A DNA stretch of 64,000 nt from Candidatus Endomicrobium neocapritermitis (GTDB taxonomy: Bacteria; Elusimicrobiota; Endomicrobiia; Endomicrobiales; Endomicrobiaceae), in assembly GCA_009778325.1 (NCBI GenBank), contig WRJZ01000049.1, positions 1-64,000 of the forward strand. Direction: 5' to 3'. Of the stretch, positions 35,117 to 44,693 are shown in pieces (the first letter of the stretch is position 1; every line of letters begins with the position of its first letter). The notes under the pieces were generated by a model. It did not search any database. It was not told where the DNA came from and saw nothing but the letters and a program-made list of their open reading frames with translations. The translations under genes and the position numbers were made by a program.

Positions 35117-36231
35117 TTCCTATCCTTTTTATATTGCGATAAATTAATAAGTATTCCTATGGCAGCCATATTTATGACAAGCGAAGTGCCTCCGAATGAT
35201 ATAAAAGGAAGAGGCAGTCCCTTTGCCGGAAAAACGCCTGTAGCGACGGATAAATTTATCAATGCCTGAAATACTATTAAAAAAGTTATTCCAAGGGCAA
35301 GATACTCGGCAAATGTATCCGGCGCATGCTTGCTTATATTTATCCCTTTGAAAAAAATATAAATAAAAAACGCGATAACAAAGGCTGCCCCTATAAAACC
35401 GAGTTCTTCGCCGATTATCGGAAATATAAAATCGGTGTGAGCCTCAGGGAGATACATAAGTTTCATCTCGCTTTTTCCAAGCCCTTTTCCGAAAAATCCT
35501 CCGGAACCCAATGCGTAAAGAGACTGTTTTACCTGATAAGACGCCGCGTCAATATTAATTATCGAATCAAAATAATCCCGCATTCTCGCAAGCCTGTAAG
35601 GTTTTCTCGCAATTTCCGCTATAATTAAAAGAGCGCCTGCACCTGCACCTGCCAAAACAGCCTTTAACCTTAAGCCTGCGCAAAGCAGCAGCGCGAAACA
35701 TACGCTGGAAATCAAAATAGGAGTGCCTAAATCCGGTTCAAGCGCTATCGGAACTATAATTAGAAGTAAAAAAACAACAGGCGCTACGAGCCCTTGCCAC
35801 TCGCCTATTAAATCTTTTTTTCTTTCAACAAAATCCGCCATTATTATAACCATCGCGATTTTCGCGATTTCCGAAGGCTGAAACGTAAAAAAGCCGAAAT
35901 AAAACCATCTTTTTGCTCCGCCCCTTGTAACGCCGAATATTAAAACGGCGACTACGGCTATCAGTGCGATTATATAGATAATTTTCGCGTATTTACGGTA
36001 AAATTTATAATCTATAAAAAAAGTCGTTATTGCCATGGCGACAAAGCCTACGGCAACCCAAATCATCTGCTTCAAAAAGAACATATACGGGCTTGACCAT
36101 CTTACGTCAGCCATAATAACGCTTGAAGAAAAAACCATCATCGCGCCGAAAACTACCGCAAGCGCAACAATAAAAATTAATGAATAATCATATTTTTTGA
36201 AATCTATGTTGAACATGTTAGTTCCATACAA
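35113..36231 (-). CDS. ftsW: Lipid II polymerase/division protein FtsW (SEDS family)
   Basis: 372 residues with about ten membrane segments. SEDS signatures: WVAVGFVAMA, RWFYFGFFTFQPSEIAKIA, LEPDLGTPI, LPEAHTDFIFPIIGEELGFIG and GLPLPFISFGGTS. It polymerises lipid II at the septum together with a class b penicillin-binding protein (FtsI in the same cluster). FtsW rather than RodA is chosen from its place between murD and murG. The first ATG (36231) abuts a hairpin repeat; the ATG five codons later (36216) is preceded by GGAACTAAC and may be the true start. Confidence 0.95.
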   Translation of the reverse strand: MYGTNMFNIDFKKYDYSLIFIVALAVVFGAMMVFSSSVIMADVRWSSPYMFFLKQMIWVAVGFVAMAITTFFIDYKFYRKYAKIIYIIALIAVVAVLIFGVTRGGAKRWFYFGFFTFQPSEIAKIAMVIIMADFVERKKDLIGEWQGLVAPVVFLLLIIVPIALEPDLGTPILISSVCFALLLCAGLRLKAVLAGAGAGALLIIAEIARKPYRLARMRDYFDSIINIDAASYQVKQSLYALGSGGFFGKGLGKSEMKLMYLPEAHTDFIFPIIGEELGFIGAAFVIAFFIYIFFKGINISKHAPDTFAEYLALGITFLIVFQALINLSVATGVFPAKGLPLPFISFGGTSLVINMAAIGILINLSQYKKDRK

Positions 36232-36239
36232 AAGAGCGA

Positions 36240-36355
36240 AAAGTTAAGAGTGAAGAGTTGAGATATTGAATTTCGGCGAAGCCGAAATCTAATTAATAAG
36301 TTTTCGCAAAGCGAAAACACTATATCTTCACTCTTCACTTTTCACTCTCCACTCT
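36240..36355. repeat. Hairpin repeat element (GTGAAGA arms) between ftsW and murD
   Basis: The arms are tandem 7-bp words (GTGAAGA, GTGAAAA, GTGGAGA on the minus strand) and their complement. The loop contains two small hairpins, TTTCGGCGAAGCCGAAA and GTTTTCGCAAAGCGAAAAC, separated by TCTAATTAATAA; a similar double-hairpin loop is seen at 45536-45664. The murD stop codon lies in one arm. Confidence 0.75.
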
Positions 36356-37669
36356 GATGTTCATTACAAGCTCTTTAAACGTTTTACCGCGTTCTTCAAA
36401 ATTATTAAACTGATCAAAAGAAGCGCACGCCGGAGAAAGCAAAATTATGTCTCCGGGCATTGCGTTCGCGTAAGCCTGTTTGACGGCATTTTCCATATTC
36501 ACACAATCGGCATAAGAAGCTTCCGGCAAATCTTTCTTTATTATTTTCGCGTCTTCGCCGATTAAAAATATTTTTTTCACCTTTTCTTTTACAAGTTTTT
36601 TAAGAGGCGTGTACGGAGCGCCTTTATCCAATCCGCCCATTATAAGCAGAATATTGCCCTTAAAAGCTTCAAGAGCTACCCTTGTCGAATCCACGTTAGT
36701 TGATTTCGAATCATTATAATAACACGCTCCGCTGATTTCTTTTACGAATTCAATCCTGTGCTCAACGCCTTTATAAGAAGAAATTACTTTTTCTATAATA
36801 CCCGGCTTTACGCCGCAACAGTAAGCCGCGGCAGTCGCGGCAAGAATATTTTCAACATTATGCATGCCAGGAATTTTTACAGCGGGTTTTATAATAGATT
36901 TTTTGCCTGAAATATTAATGACTATTCTGCCGTTATCAAAATAAACTCCGTTTTTAAGACGTCGTTTGCTGAAAAATACTCTTTTGGCTTTTGTTTTAGA
37001 AGATATTCTCCTGCATATTTTGTCGTCAAAATTAATCACCGCGAAATCTTTTTTTGTCTGATTTTTAAAAATAATTTCTTTTGCGGCAATGTATTTTTTC
37101 ATGGTTTTATGATGTTCTATATGGTCCGGCGTGATATTAAGGAGAACTGAAATATCAGGTCTGAAATCCGGAGTATCCTCAAGCTGATAACTCGACAGTT
37201 CCATTGTTATAATCGTATTGCGTGTTGTTTTCAGAGCTTTGTCTGCAAGAGGAAAGCCGATATTGCCGGTTACGATTGAGTCTTTATGAGAAGTTTTTAT
37301 TATCTTTGCGGTTAAATCGGTAGTAGTAGTTTTTCCGTTTGTGCCTGTTATAGCTATAATTTTTTTATGTTTTGAATTCTTAAGCGAAAATTCCAGCTCG
37401 CTTATAACCTGAATTTTATTTTTTTTCGCTTTTTCCAATATTTCTATATCGGAATGAATTCCCGGACTCTTTACAATAATATCCGAAGCGAGTATTTTAT
37501 CCGAATGTCTTCCGAATTCTCTTGCGACTTTTTTGCTCAGCGTTTTTATTTCTCTTTTTTTACCGCTGTCGCTGCCGAATGTCTCGTATCCGAGTTTTAC
37601 GGCAAGATTCGCGGCGGAAACTCCGCTTTTTCCGAGGCCAAGAACGCCGACAGTTCTTATTTTCTTCAC
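36335..37669 (-). CDS. murD: UDP-N-acetylmuramoyl-L-alanine--D-glutamate ligase MurD
   Basis: 444 residues. ATP-dependent cytoplasmic ligase adding D-glutamate to UDP-MurNAc-L-Ala. Signatures: VLGLGKSGVSAANLAVKLG, the ATP loop ITGTNGKTTTTDL (about 107-119), LNITPDHIEHHKTM, and YNDSKSTNVDSTRVALEAF. The final residues RVESEK and the stop TGA are read from the arm of the hairpin element at 36240-36355, so the tail is repeat-derived, although the enzyme core is complete. It lies 3 bp after mraY. Confidence 0.97.
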   Translation of the reverse strand: MKKIRTVGVLGLGKSGVSAANLAVKLGYETFGSDSGKKREIKTLSKKVAREFGRHSDKILASDIIVKSPGIHSDIEILEKAKKNKIQVISELEFSLKNSKHKKIIAITGTNGKTTTTDLTAKIIKTSHKDSIVTGNIGFPLADKALKTTRNTIITMELSSYQLEDTPDFRPDISVLLNITPDHIEHHKTMKKYIAAKEIIFKNQTKKDFAVINFDDKICRRISSKTKAKRVFFSKRRLKNGVYFDNGRIVINISGKKSIIKPAVKIPGMHNVENILAATAAAYCCGVKPGIIEKVISSYKGVEHRIEFVKEISGACYYNDSKSTNVDSTRVALEAFKGNILLIMGGLDKGAPYTPLKKLVKEKVKKIFLIGEDAKIIKKDLPEASYADCVNMENAVKQAYANAMPGDIILLSPACASFDQFNNFEERGKTFKELVMNIRVESEK

Positions 37670-37672
37670 CGC

Positions 37673-38758
37673 TTACCTCAACTTAAGCGACGCAAAAGAA
37701 AGAATCGCAAGTATTATCGCAATTATCCAAAATCTTATCGTAACTTTTGTTTCCGACAGCCCGAGCATTTCAAAGTGATGATGAAGCGGCGCCATTTTAA
37801 AAACCCTTTTCTTAGTTCTTTTATAAACGGAAACTTGTATAAGCACTGAAAGAGCCTCAAGCACAAATACTCCGCCGATAAGAACTAAAATCAATTCCTG
37901 TTTTATGGAAACCGCAGTCATTCCCAGCACGCCCCCTAAAAACAAACTTCCGGTATCTCCCATAAAAACTTCCGCAGGATGCGCATTGTACCATAAAAAG
38001 CCAAGACCGGCTCCGACAACGGCAAGAAGAAAAACGGCTATTTCTCCGGAACCTGATACGGGTATAATCCTTAAATAATTCGCAATTTGAAAATGTCCCG
38101 CGAAATACGCGAACAAAGCAAGCGTAAAAGCGGCAATCACTATACATCCGACGGCAAGCCCGTCCAACCCGTCCGTCAAATTGACGGCATTCGAACTTCC
38201 TACGACAATTATCATCACAAAAACAAAATAAAAAAACGAAAAATCAACAAAAACACCTTTAAGAAAAGGTATATTTACCAAAGTAACGTATTCGGGATTA
38301 GCCGGAAAAAAAGTTAAATAAGCCGCGAAAGAAGCGGCGAAAACAGTCTGCCCGAAAAGTTTCCCTTTGGCAGACAGTCCGTTCGGGTCTTTTTTCTTTA
38401 ACTTGATATAATCATCCAAAAACCCTATAAATCCTAGCCACAGAGTGCCGGTAAGAAGCCAAATTATAAATCTGTTATCCAGCCTTGCCCAAAGAAGAGC
38501 GGAGACCAGTATTGATATTAAAATTATTATCCCGCCCATAGTCGGCGTTCCGGTTTTGGAATAATGCGTTGAGGGACCGTCAGGCCTCACAGTCTGGCCG
38601 ATTTTCATGCTTTTTAATTTTTTTATTATATAAGGACCGGCCAAAAAACAAATAAGCAGACTTGTCAAAACAGCTCCGCCTGCCCTGAAAGTGATATACT
38701 GGAAAACATTGAAAGGACTAAAGTAACCGCTGAGATTGTAAAAGATATGGTATAGCAC
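37673..38758 (-). CDS. mraY: Phospho-N-acetylmuramoyl-pentapeptide transferase MraY
   Basis: 361 residues with about ten membrane segments. Transfers phospho-MurNAc-pentapeptide to undecaprenyl phosphate to form lipid I. Family motifs: SKTGTPTMGGIIIL, the catalytic LDDYIKLKKKDPNGLSAKGK, NAVNLTDGLDGLAVG, and NAHPAEVFMGDTGSLFLGG, ending with the FKMAPLHHHFEMLG motif, all in the usual order. The start shares one base with the murF stop. Confidence 0.97.
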   Translation of the reverse strand: MLYHIFYNLSGYFSPFNVFQYITFRAGGAVLTSLLICFLAGPYIIKKLKSMKIGQTVRPDGPSTHYSKTGTPTMGGIIILISILVSALLWARLDNRFIIWLLTGTLWLGFIGFLDDYIKLKKKDPNGLSAKGKLFGQTVFAASFAAYLTFFPANPEYVTLVNIPFLKGVFVDFSFFYFVFVMIIVVGSSNAVNLTDGLDGLAVGCIVIAAFTLALFAYFAGHFQIANYLRIIPVSGSGEIAVFLLAVVGAGLGFLWYNAHPAEVFMGDTGSLFLGGVLGMTAVSIKQELILVLIGGVFVLEALSVLIQVSVYKRTKKRVFKMAPLHHHFEMLGLSETKVTIRFWIIAIILAILSFASLKLR

Positions 38759-40161
38759 TATTTTTCCTTTTTGGTTAATATTTTTTGGAAAGAATTGTAA
38801 ATCTCTTCAAGTTTCATGCCGCGCGAACCTTTAAATAAATAAACCGTTTTGGACGTATTGCTCGATTTTTTCAAAAATTCCAATAACTCTTCGGCATTAT
38901 CCGCCGCATACACGGGTTTTTTATTTATCGGATCTTTCGTAATTTTGCTTAGCTCCCCTATCAGATAAACATTTCGTATTCTTTGCTGTTCATTTATAAA
39001 TTTCCCGAGCTCTTTATGGTAAAGCGGAGCTTTTTCGCCGAGCTCCATCATATCTCCGAGCACTAAATTTATATCGCTGTCAAGATAAGATTCGCACACG
39101 CCTTGTATCGATTCCCTGACCGACGACGGATTCGCGTTATACGCGTCATTTATCAAAACTATTCCGGAAGCCGTCTTTACCGTATCCATACGCATCTCCG
39201 GAGGAGTAAACGATTCGATTCCGCTTTTAATATCATCAAGGCTTAATCCGAATCCGCTTGCAGCCGCGGCAGCGGCCAACGCGTTAACGACGTTAAATTT
39301 GCCTTTTACCGGCATCATAACTTCTATGCTCTTACCGTGAACGTAAAGTTCAAATTTAGGTTTGTCCGACCATAAAGTAATATTGCGCGCGTAAACGTCA
39401 GCTCCTCCGTAAAGCCCGAAAGTTATGGTTTTAAAATACGCTTTCTGCGAAACGCCTTTTAAAATTTCATCGTCGGCGTTCAGCACTATGAACCCGTACT
39501 GAGAAACGCTGTCGAATAAAGCGCGTTTTTCTTTAAAAACGCCTTCAGGAGAGCCGAAGGTCTCAAGATGGGAGCATCCTATATTGGTAATTATTCCCGC
39601 GTCCGGAATTATTATATCCGAAAGAATTTTTATTTCGCCGTGAAGAGACGTCCCTAATTCAAATACGGCGTACTCGGTGTTCATCTGAAGATTTAAAACG
39701 GAAAGAGGGAGCCCTATCCTGTTATTAAAATTTCCTTTATTCCAAATTGTTTTCCCTTTTTTGCTTAGTATTGAAGCCAGTATTTCTTTAGTCGTGGTTT
39801 TGCCGTTTGAGCCTGTTATTCCTATAACTTTAACTTTTTCACAGCGCTTTCTGTAGGCTTTCGCAAGGTCTCCGAGGGCAGTAAGCGTGTCATTAACTTT
39901 TATAATCGACGGAAAATGAGAAAAAGGCTTTGCCAAATCAATATCGTCGCGCGAGTATACGATTCCTCCTGCGTCTCTTTCAATGCATTCCTTTACAAAA
40001 TCATGCCCGTCAAAATTGCGGCCTTTTAAAGCGAAATAGAACTGTCCTTTTTTGACAGTTCTTGAATCAATCGAAATGCTTTTAACAAGAAGGTTCGGGT
40101 CGCCGAGCAAAAATTTTCCGTTAACGGCTTTAATCAGATCTTTAAGATAAAATGATTCCAT
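38758..40161 (-). CDS. murF: UDP-N-acetylmuramoyl-tripeptide--D-Ala-D-Ala ligase MurF
   Basis: 467 residues. Adds D-Ala-D-Ala to complete the UDP-MurNAc-pentapeptide. N-domain SISIDSRTVKKGQFYFALKG, ATP loop ITGSNGKTTTKEILASIL, NIGCSHLETFGSPEGVFKEK and the C-domain motif INDAYNANPSSVRESI with VLGDMMELGEKAPLYHKELG identify MurF rather than MurE. It overlaps murE by one base and mraY by one base, so the three are probably translated as a coupled unit. Confidence 0.97.
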   Translation of the reverse strand: MESFYLKDLIKAVNGKFLLGDPNLLVKSISIDSRTVKKGQFYFALKGRNFDGHDFVKECIERDAGGIVYSRDDIDLAKPFSHFPSIIKVNDTLTALGDLAKAYRKRCEKVKVIGITGSNGKTTTKEILASILSKKGKTIWNKGNFNNRIGLPLSVLNLQMNTEYAVFELGTSLHGEIKILSDIIIPDAGIITNIGCSHLETFGSPEGVFKEKRALFDSVSQYGFIVLNADDEILKGVSQKAYFKTITFGLYGGADVYARNITLWSDKPKFELYVHGKSIEVMMPVKGKFNVVNALAAAAAASGFGLSLDDIKSGIESFTPPEMRMDTVKTASGIVLINDAYNANPSSVRESIQGVCESYLDSDINLVLGDMMELGEKAPLYHKELGKFINEQQRIRNVYLIGELSKITKDPINKKPVYAADNAEELLEFLKKSSNTSKTVYLFKGSRGMKLEEIYNSFQKILTKKEK

Positions 40162-41687
40162 CAGAAATCAAACTCCTTTTGTTCTGCCTGTTTAGAAGAT
40201 AATATTTTTTCTCTCAATTCCAAATATTTTTTCGCGACTTCCATATCGTTAAAATGTACTTTCTGCGTTCCTATAATCTGGTAAGTTTCATGCCCTTTTC
40301 CCGCCAAAAGAATTATATCGCCCTTTTGCGCCATCACAACAGCCTCTTTTATTGCCTCTTCGCGGTCGACGACAACTTTATAATTGCTTTTTTCGGCGCG
40401 CTTAATGCCCACCTCTATATCCAAAATAATCTGAGACGGATTTTCCGACCGCGGATTATCCGAAGTCACAAAAACAAAATCGCTCATCTCGGCGGCAACC
40501 TTTCCCATAACCGGCCTTTTTGTCCTGTCTCTGTCTCCGCCGCATCCGAAAACGGTAATTACTCTTTTAGGCTTTAAATCTCTCAATGCCGAAAGAACAT
40601 TTTTTAGCGCGTCGTCTGTATGCGCGTAATCAACCGCGATTTCAAATCCGGAATTTTTTGTGTCGATTTTTTCAAGCCTTCCCGGAGCCTGCACCGATTT
40701 ATTTAGACCCATGACAGCATTTTTAAAATCAATGCCGCAACATAAACATGAAGCCAGCGAAGCCAAAGCATTATAAACGTTGTGCAGGCCGATGTGTTTT
40801 ATTTCGATTTTTTCAGTAATGCCGCCGTATGTCAAATCAAAACCGCTGCCGCTTCCCGACACCGATATATTTTCCGCTTTAAAAGAGGCATCATCTTTTG
40901 ATTTGGCGCCGTACATTATTTTTTCTGCATTAATGCTTATTTTTGAAAGTTTTTTGCCGTATTTATCGTCAGCGTTAATTATAGCATACTTCGTATTGTT
41001 TTTTGTACCTTTTCCAAGACCCGTAAACAGCATGCTTTTTGTATCGAAGTAACTTTCCATGTTTTTATGAAGATCAAGATGATCCTGCGTTAAATTTGTG
41101 AAAACAGCTATATCAAAATCTATTCCGTCAACTCTTCCCAAAGCCAGCGCGTGAGAAGAAACTTCCATTACAAGATATTTAATACCCGAATCAGCCATTT
41201 CTCTCATCATTCTGTATACATCCGCGGATTGCGGCGTCGTATTCGGAGCGTCAAAAACTTTGCCGGCATATCTGTAATTAACAGTCCCGATAACTCCGCA
41301 TTGTATGCCGCAGTATTCCAAAATACTTTCAATCATATAAGTAATGGTAGTTTTTCCGTTGGTCCCTGTTATTGCGACTACGGTCATCTCTCTGTCGGGA
41401 TGATTGTAAAATTCAGCGCAAAATTCCGGCATAAATTTAAAAATATCGCCGGTTACTATCTGAACAACGGAAATATTATCATCCTTTTTTTCGGTTACAA
41501 CCGCGACGGCTCCTTTTGAAATCGCGTCTTGAATAAACTTTTTACCGTCAGTCTGATGTCCGGGAAGAGCAAAAAAAATATCGCCCTTTTTTACGCTTCT
41601 GCTGTCATATGAAACGCCGTGAATTTCAGTATTTTCGTCGCCGTAAATCACCGCGTTTTGCAATGCCGGAATATCTTTTAATTTCAT
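40161..41687 (-). CDS. murE: UDP-MurNAc-tripeptide synthetase MurE (meso-DAP type)
   Basis: 508 residues. Adds the third amino acid to UDP-MurNAc-L-Ala-D-Glu. N-terminal GVSYDSRSVKKGDIFFALPG, ATP loop ITGTNGKTTITYMIESIL, APNTTPQSADVYRMM, NLTQDHLDLHKNMESYFDTK, and TSDNPRSENPSQIILDI. The DNPR motif marks enzymes that use meso-diaminopimelate rather than lysine, so the cell wall is expected to be of the meso-DAP type. The upstream 171 bp to ftsI hold only an inverted repeat. It ends TGATGG, sharing a base with the murF start. Confidence 0.97.
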   Translation of the reverse strand: MKLKDIPALQNAVIYGDENTEIHGVSYDSRSVKKGDIFFALPGHQTDGKKFIQDAISKGAVAVVTEKKDDNISVVQIVTGDIFKFMPEFCAEFYNHPDREMTVVAITGTNGKTTITYMIESILEYCGIQCGVIGTVNYRYAGKVFDAPNTTPQSADVYRMMREMADSGIKYLVMEVSSHALALGRVDGIDFDIAVFTNLTQDHLDLHKNMESYFDTKSMLFTGLGKGTKNNTKYAIINADDKYGKKLSKISINAEKIMYGAKSKDDASFKAENISVSGSGSGFDLTYGGITEKIEIKHIGLHNVYNALASLASCLCCGIDFKNAVMGLNKSVQAPGRLEKIDTKNSGFEIAVDYAHTDDALKNVLSALRDLKPKRVITVFGCGGDRDRTKRPVMGKVAAEMSDFVFVTSDNPRSENPSQIILDIEVGIKRAEKSNYKVVVDREEAIKEAVVMAQKGDIILLAGKGHETYQIIGTQKVHFNDMEVAKKYLELREKILSSKQAEQKEFDF

Positions 41688-41709
41688 ATTTTTTTACCTT
41701 TTCCAATCT

Positions 41710-41860
41710 AATTGGGTTTCTTGAAAAACCTCAAAATATAGCATTACTCAAATGGTGTCATCCTGAACTTGTTTCAGGATCTCGTCGTTAAAAATATAAA
41801 CTACTAGACCCTGAAACAAGTTCAGGGTGACACGACTAGGATTTTTCGAGACATCCAATT
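41710..41860. repeat. Nested inverted repeat between ftsI and murE
   Basis: The inner dyad pairs TGTCATCCTGAACTTGTTTC with GAAACAAGTTCAGGGTGACA around a short AT-rich loop. The outer dyad pairs AATTGGGTTTCTTGAAAAAC (from 41710) with the segment ending ACATCCAATT at 41860. It begins at the ftsI stop codon. The TGTCATCCTGAAC word is a common intergenic palindrome in many bacteria. Confidence 0.75.
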
Positions 41861-43571
41861 ATTTTATTTTATCATTTTTAATAATTTCAGGCTCATCTTT
41901 CGGAATATTAAGATATTGAACAGCCCTTTCGGCTATGAGCGCGAAAACCGGAGCAGTCACCGAAGACGCGTAATAACTGCCTTTAGGCTCGTCAATAACA
42001 ACAAGAACGACAAGTTCCGGATTCATGGCGGGAATCATCCCGCAAAACGAAGTGACATAATGCTTTGTGGAGTATTTGCCCGTCGCTGGATCAATTTTCT
42101 GAGCCGTGCCGGTTTTTCCTCCTACGGAATATCCTGGAATTTTTGCGGTTCTGCCTGTGCCTTTATCAACGACATTTTTCAAAAGCGTTTTTACTTTGTC
42201 AGCGGTCTCTTCGCTTACGACTCTTCTTATCTCCTTAGATTCAAAAAAAGACATATTTTCGGGACGAGTATTTTCAATATTTTTTATTATTATAGGCTTC
42301 ATAAGAACGCCGCCGTTCGCGATTGAAGAAAAAGAGTTGATAAGCTGAATCGCCGTAACGCCTATTCCCTGTCCGAACGATACCGTCGGAAGAGTCATGG
42401 AATTCCAATTTTTTTCGTCAAGAAGCAGCCCTTTTGCTTCACCCGGAATATCAATGCCGCTGACAGAATAAAAACCGAATCTTCTTATGTAATCATAAAA
42501 ATCTTTACTGCCTAATTTCTGCGCGATTTTGACCATTCCGATATTTGAAGACTGCTCCATAGCTTTGCTCAATGAAGCGTAACCGATAATTTTATGATCG
42601 TCTCTGATCGTATGATTTCCTATTTTCATCCTGCCGTTTTCAAGATAAAAATTATCTGACATTGTAATTTTGCCGTCGTCAATAGCGGCCGCGACGGTAA
42701 CAATTTTAAAAGTTGACCCCGGTTCAAAAATATCGCTTATGGCCGTATTTCTCAACGCGCTGATATTTTTTATTTTATCTTCAAAATCAAAATCCGGAAG
42801 AGAAACCATCGCCAAAATTTCGCCGTTTTTAGGGTTTTGCACTATGCAAATCGCCTTTTTGGCTTTATATTCCGAAAATGCCTTTCTAAGCTCCTGTTCC
42901 GCTATAAACTGTATATTTTTATCTATCGTAAGAGTTATATCTAGCCCGCGTATTTTAGACGTATCGGTAAGCCTGTCATATATTACTCTGCCTCTTCCGT
43001 CTCTGGACTGCATTGTTTTAACTTGTTCTCCGGACAAATATGAATTGCATACTTTTTCTATTCCTTCAAGGCCGCTTCCGTCCTTTCCCGTTATTCCCAA
43101 AATATGGGCTAAAAGCCTTCCTTCTGGATACTGCCTTATAAATTTATTTTCAAAACCTATCCCTGAGATTTTTTCCGATTTAATTTTTCTGACGGCACTT
43201 TCATCAAGATTAAACGCCGCGGGCACATAAGAAGTATCTCCGAATTCCTGAAGAGATTTTTGCTTAATTACAATACCGTGCGGAGCAAGTTTTTGTTTAA
43301 CTTCATTTAAATCTGACATTATTTTCGGATCTAAAAAAAGATTATATCTTCTCACGCTTGTAGCAAGAACTCTGCCTTTCGCGTCAAGTATATCCCCTCT
43401 CTTCGGCATTTCGACATTTTCGCGCCTTACCATCTTTTCAACTTTTTTGTTTATCCTGGCAGACATAAAAACCTGGACGTAGGCAAGTTTTACAAACAAC
43501 GCAAAAAAAATGAAAAGTACCGCTATTACCAATACTTTTCTTCTGTTTGCCGGCTTATTATTATTTTTCAT
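41859..43571 (-). CDS. ftsI: Division transpeptidase FtsI (class b penicillin-binding protein)
   Basis: About 570 residues from the ATG at 43571; that ATG follows the ftsL stop by one base, whereas a TTG three codons earlier would overlap ftsL. One N-terminal membrane anchor (VLVIAVLFIFFALFVKLAYV), a PBP dimerisation domain (PKRGDILDAKGRVLATS), then the transpeptidase domain with the SxxK nucleophile in EPGSTFKIVT (about 285), SxN in EQSSNIGMV, and the KTG triad in SVGGKTGTAQK (about 486). It crosslinks septal peptidoglycan and works with FtsW, encoded downstream. No PASTA domain is seen. Confidence 0.96.
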   Translation of the reverse strand: MKNNNKPANRRKVLVIAVLFIFFALFVKLAYVQVFMSARINKKVEKMVRRENVEMPKRGDILDAKGRVLATSVRRYNLFLDPKIMSDLNEVKQKLAPHGIVIKQKSLQEFGDTSYVPAAFNLDESAVRKIKSEKISGIGFENKFIRQYPEGRLLAHILGITGKDGSGLEGIEKVCNSYLSGEQVKTMQSRDGRGRVIYDRLTDTSKIRGLDITLTIDKNIQFIAEQELRKAFSEYKAKKAICIVQNPKNGEILAMVSLPDFDFEDKIKNISALRNTAISDIFEPGSTFKIVTVAAAIDDGKITMSDNFYLENGRMKIGNHTIRDDHKIIGYASLSKAMEQSSNIGMVKIAQKLGSKDFYDYIRRFGFYSVSGIDIPGEAKGLLLDEKNWNSMTLPTVSFGQGIGVTAIQLINSFSSIANGGVLMKPIIIKNIENTRPENMSFFESKEIRRVVSEETADKVKTLLKNVVDKGTGRTAKIPGYSVGGKTGTAQKIDPATGKYSTKHYVTSFCGMIPAMNPELVVLVVIDEPKGSYYASSVTAPVFALIAERAVQYLNIPKDEPEIIKNDKIK

Positions 43572-43572
43572 A

Positions 43573-43824
43573 TTAATCAATATATACGATATCTTTTTCC
43601 GCGGGTTTGTAAAGATTTTTTTCCCGGGAAATTCTGTCCATTTTTTCCAAAGCCAATATTGAGTTTATTTTAAGGCGCAGACTGTCATTTTCAGCGTTTA
43701 TTCTTTCATATTCATTTTTAAGTTCGCTTACCTTATAGCCAAGCCTCACGGCGGTTGTCTGCTGCCAAAGATATGCAAAAACTCCGAATATTATACAGAT
43801 AACAGCCAGTAAAGGCTTATACAT
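43573..43824 (-). CDS. ftsL: FtsL-like small division protein
   Basis: 83 residues: an N-terminal membrane segment (PLLAVICIIFGVFAYLWQQTTAV), then a short coiled coil (VSELKNEYERINAENDSLRLKINSI in part) with leucine/isoleucine heptads, as in FtsL/DivIC proteins of the divisome. Sequence conservation in this family is very low; the call rests on topology and on its fixed place between rsmH and ftsI. It overlaps rsmH by 8 bp. Confidence 0.8.
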   Translation of the reverse strand: MYKPLLAVICIIFGVFAYLWQQTTAVRLGYKVSELKNEYERINAENDSLRLKINSILALEKMDRISREKNLYKPAEKDIVYID

Positions 43825-44692
43825 AAACTCTCTCCGCAGCCCTGATTTTCGCGCTTCTGCTGCGCGGGTTATTTCTCATTTCTTCTTCCGACGCGGTTAT
43901 AACTTTTTTTGTAAGTATGTTGTATATACCGTCCGAAGCTTTTTGCCTGAAATCCTGTTTTACCATTCTGTCTTCCAGCGAGTGAAAACTTATTATTACC
44001 ATACGTCCTTTACTATTTAGCAAATCCGGGGCTGAATTCAAAAGCCCTTCAAGATTATCGAGTTCTCCGTTAATAAAAATTCTTAAAGCCTGAAAAACTT
44101 TTGTCGCGGGATTTATCCTGCCTTCCGGCCTTTTGACGGAACACACTATACCCTGCAATTCAACAGACGTATTTATTATTCCTCTTTTTCTGCGTTCTGT
44201 CACGGCTTTTGCAATCTGTCTGGAAAGATGTTCTTCCCCGTATTTATAAAATATGTCCGCAAGTTCTTCCTGGCTGTATTTATTTATTATGTCTTTTGCG
44301 GTCAGCGTATTTCTTAAATCCATACGCATGTCCAAAGTTTTGGAATTAAAAGAAAATCCCCGCTCCAAATCGTCAAATTGCCTGGAAGAAACGCCGATAT
44401 CAGCCAAAATTCCGTCAACTTTTTCTATCCCGACGTTTACCAAAGCAGGCTTTATATTTTTAAAATTATCTCTGACAAATGTCACGCGGTTATTAAATTC
44501 TGCCGAACGCTCTTTAAATCTTTCAAAAGCGTCTCCGTCCCAGTCAAAGGCGATTATTTTTATATTTTTAAATTTTTCAAGCAAATAAGCGGTATGCCCG
44601 CCGCCGCCGAAAGTACAGTCAACGTATAATCCGCCGGGATTGTTTACAAGATATTCAGCTGTCTCTGAAGGCATTACCGAAATGTGATACAT
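43817..44692 (-). CDS. rsmH: 16S rRNA (cytosine-1402-N4)-methyltransferase RsmH
   Basis: About 291 residues from the ATG at 44692 (MYHISVMPSE, the usual start of the family); ten extra upstream codons are open but would overlap the TauE gene by 29 bp. SAM-binding segment YVDCTFGGGGHTAYLL, VDGILADIGVSSRQFDDLERGFSF, the ATKVFQALRIFINGEL motif, and ISFHSLEDRMVKQDF. It methylates C1402 of 16S rRNA and classically heads the dcw cluster. The start is one base after the preceding stop, without a clear ribosome binding site, which suggests coupling to the TauE-like gene. Confidence 0.96.
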   Translation of the reverse strand: MYHISVMPSETAEYLVNNPGGLYVDCTFGGGGHTAYLLEKFKNIKIIAFDWDGDAFERFKERSAEFNNRVTFVRDNFKNIKPALVNVGIEKVDGILADIGVSSRQFDDLERGFSFNSKTLDMRMDLRNTLTAKDIINKYSQEELADIFYKYGEEHLSRQIAKAVTERRKRGIINTSVELQGIVCSVKRPEGRINPATKVFQALRIFINGELDNLEGLLNSAPDLLNSKGRMVIISFHSLEDRMVKQDFRQKASDGIYNILTKKVITASEEEMRNNPRSRSAKIRAAERVYV

Positions 44693-44693
44693 C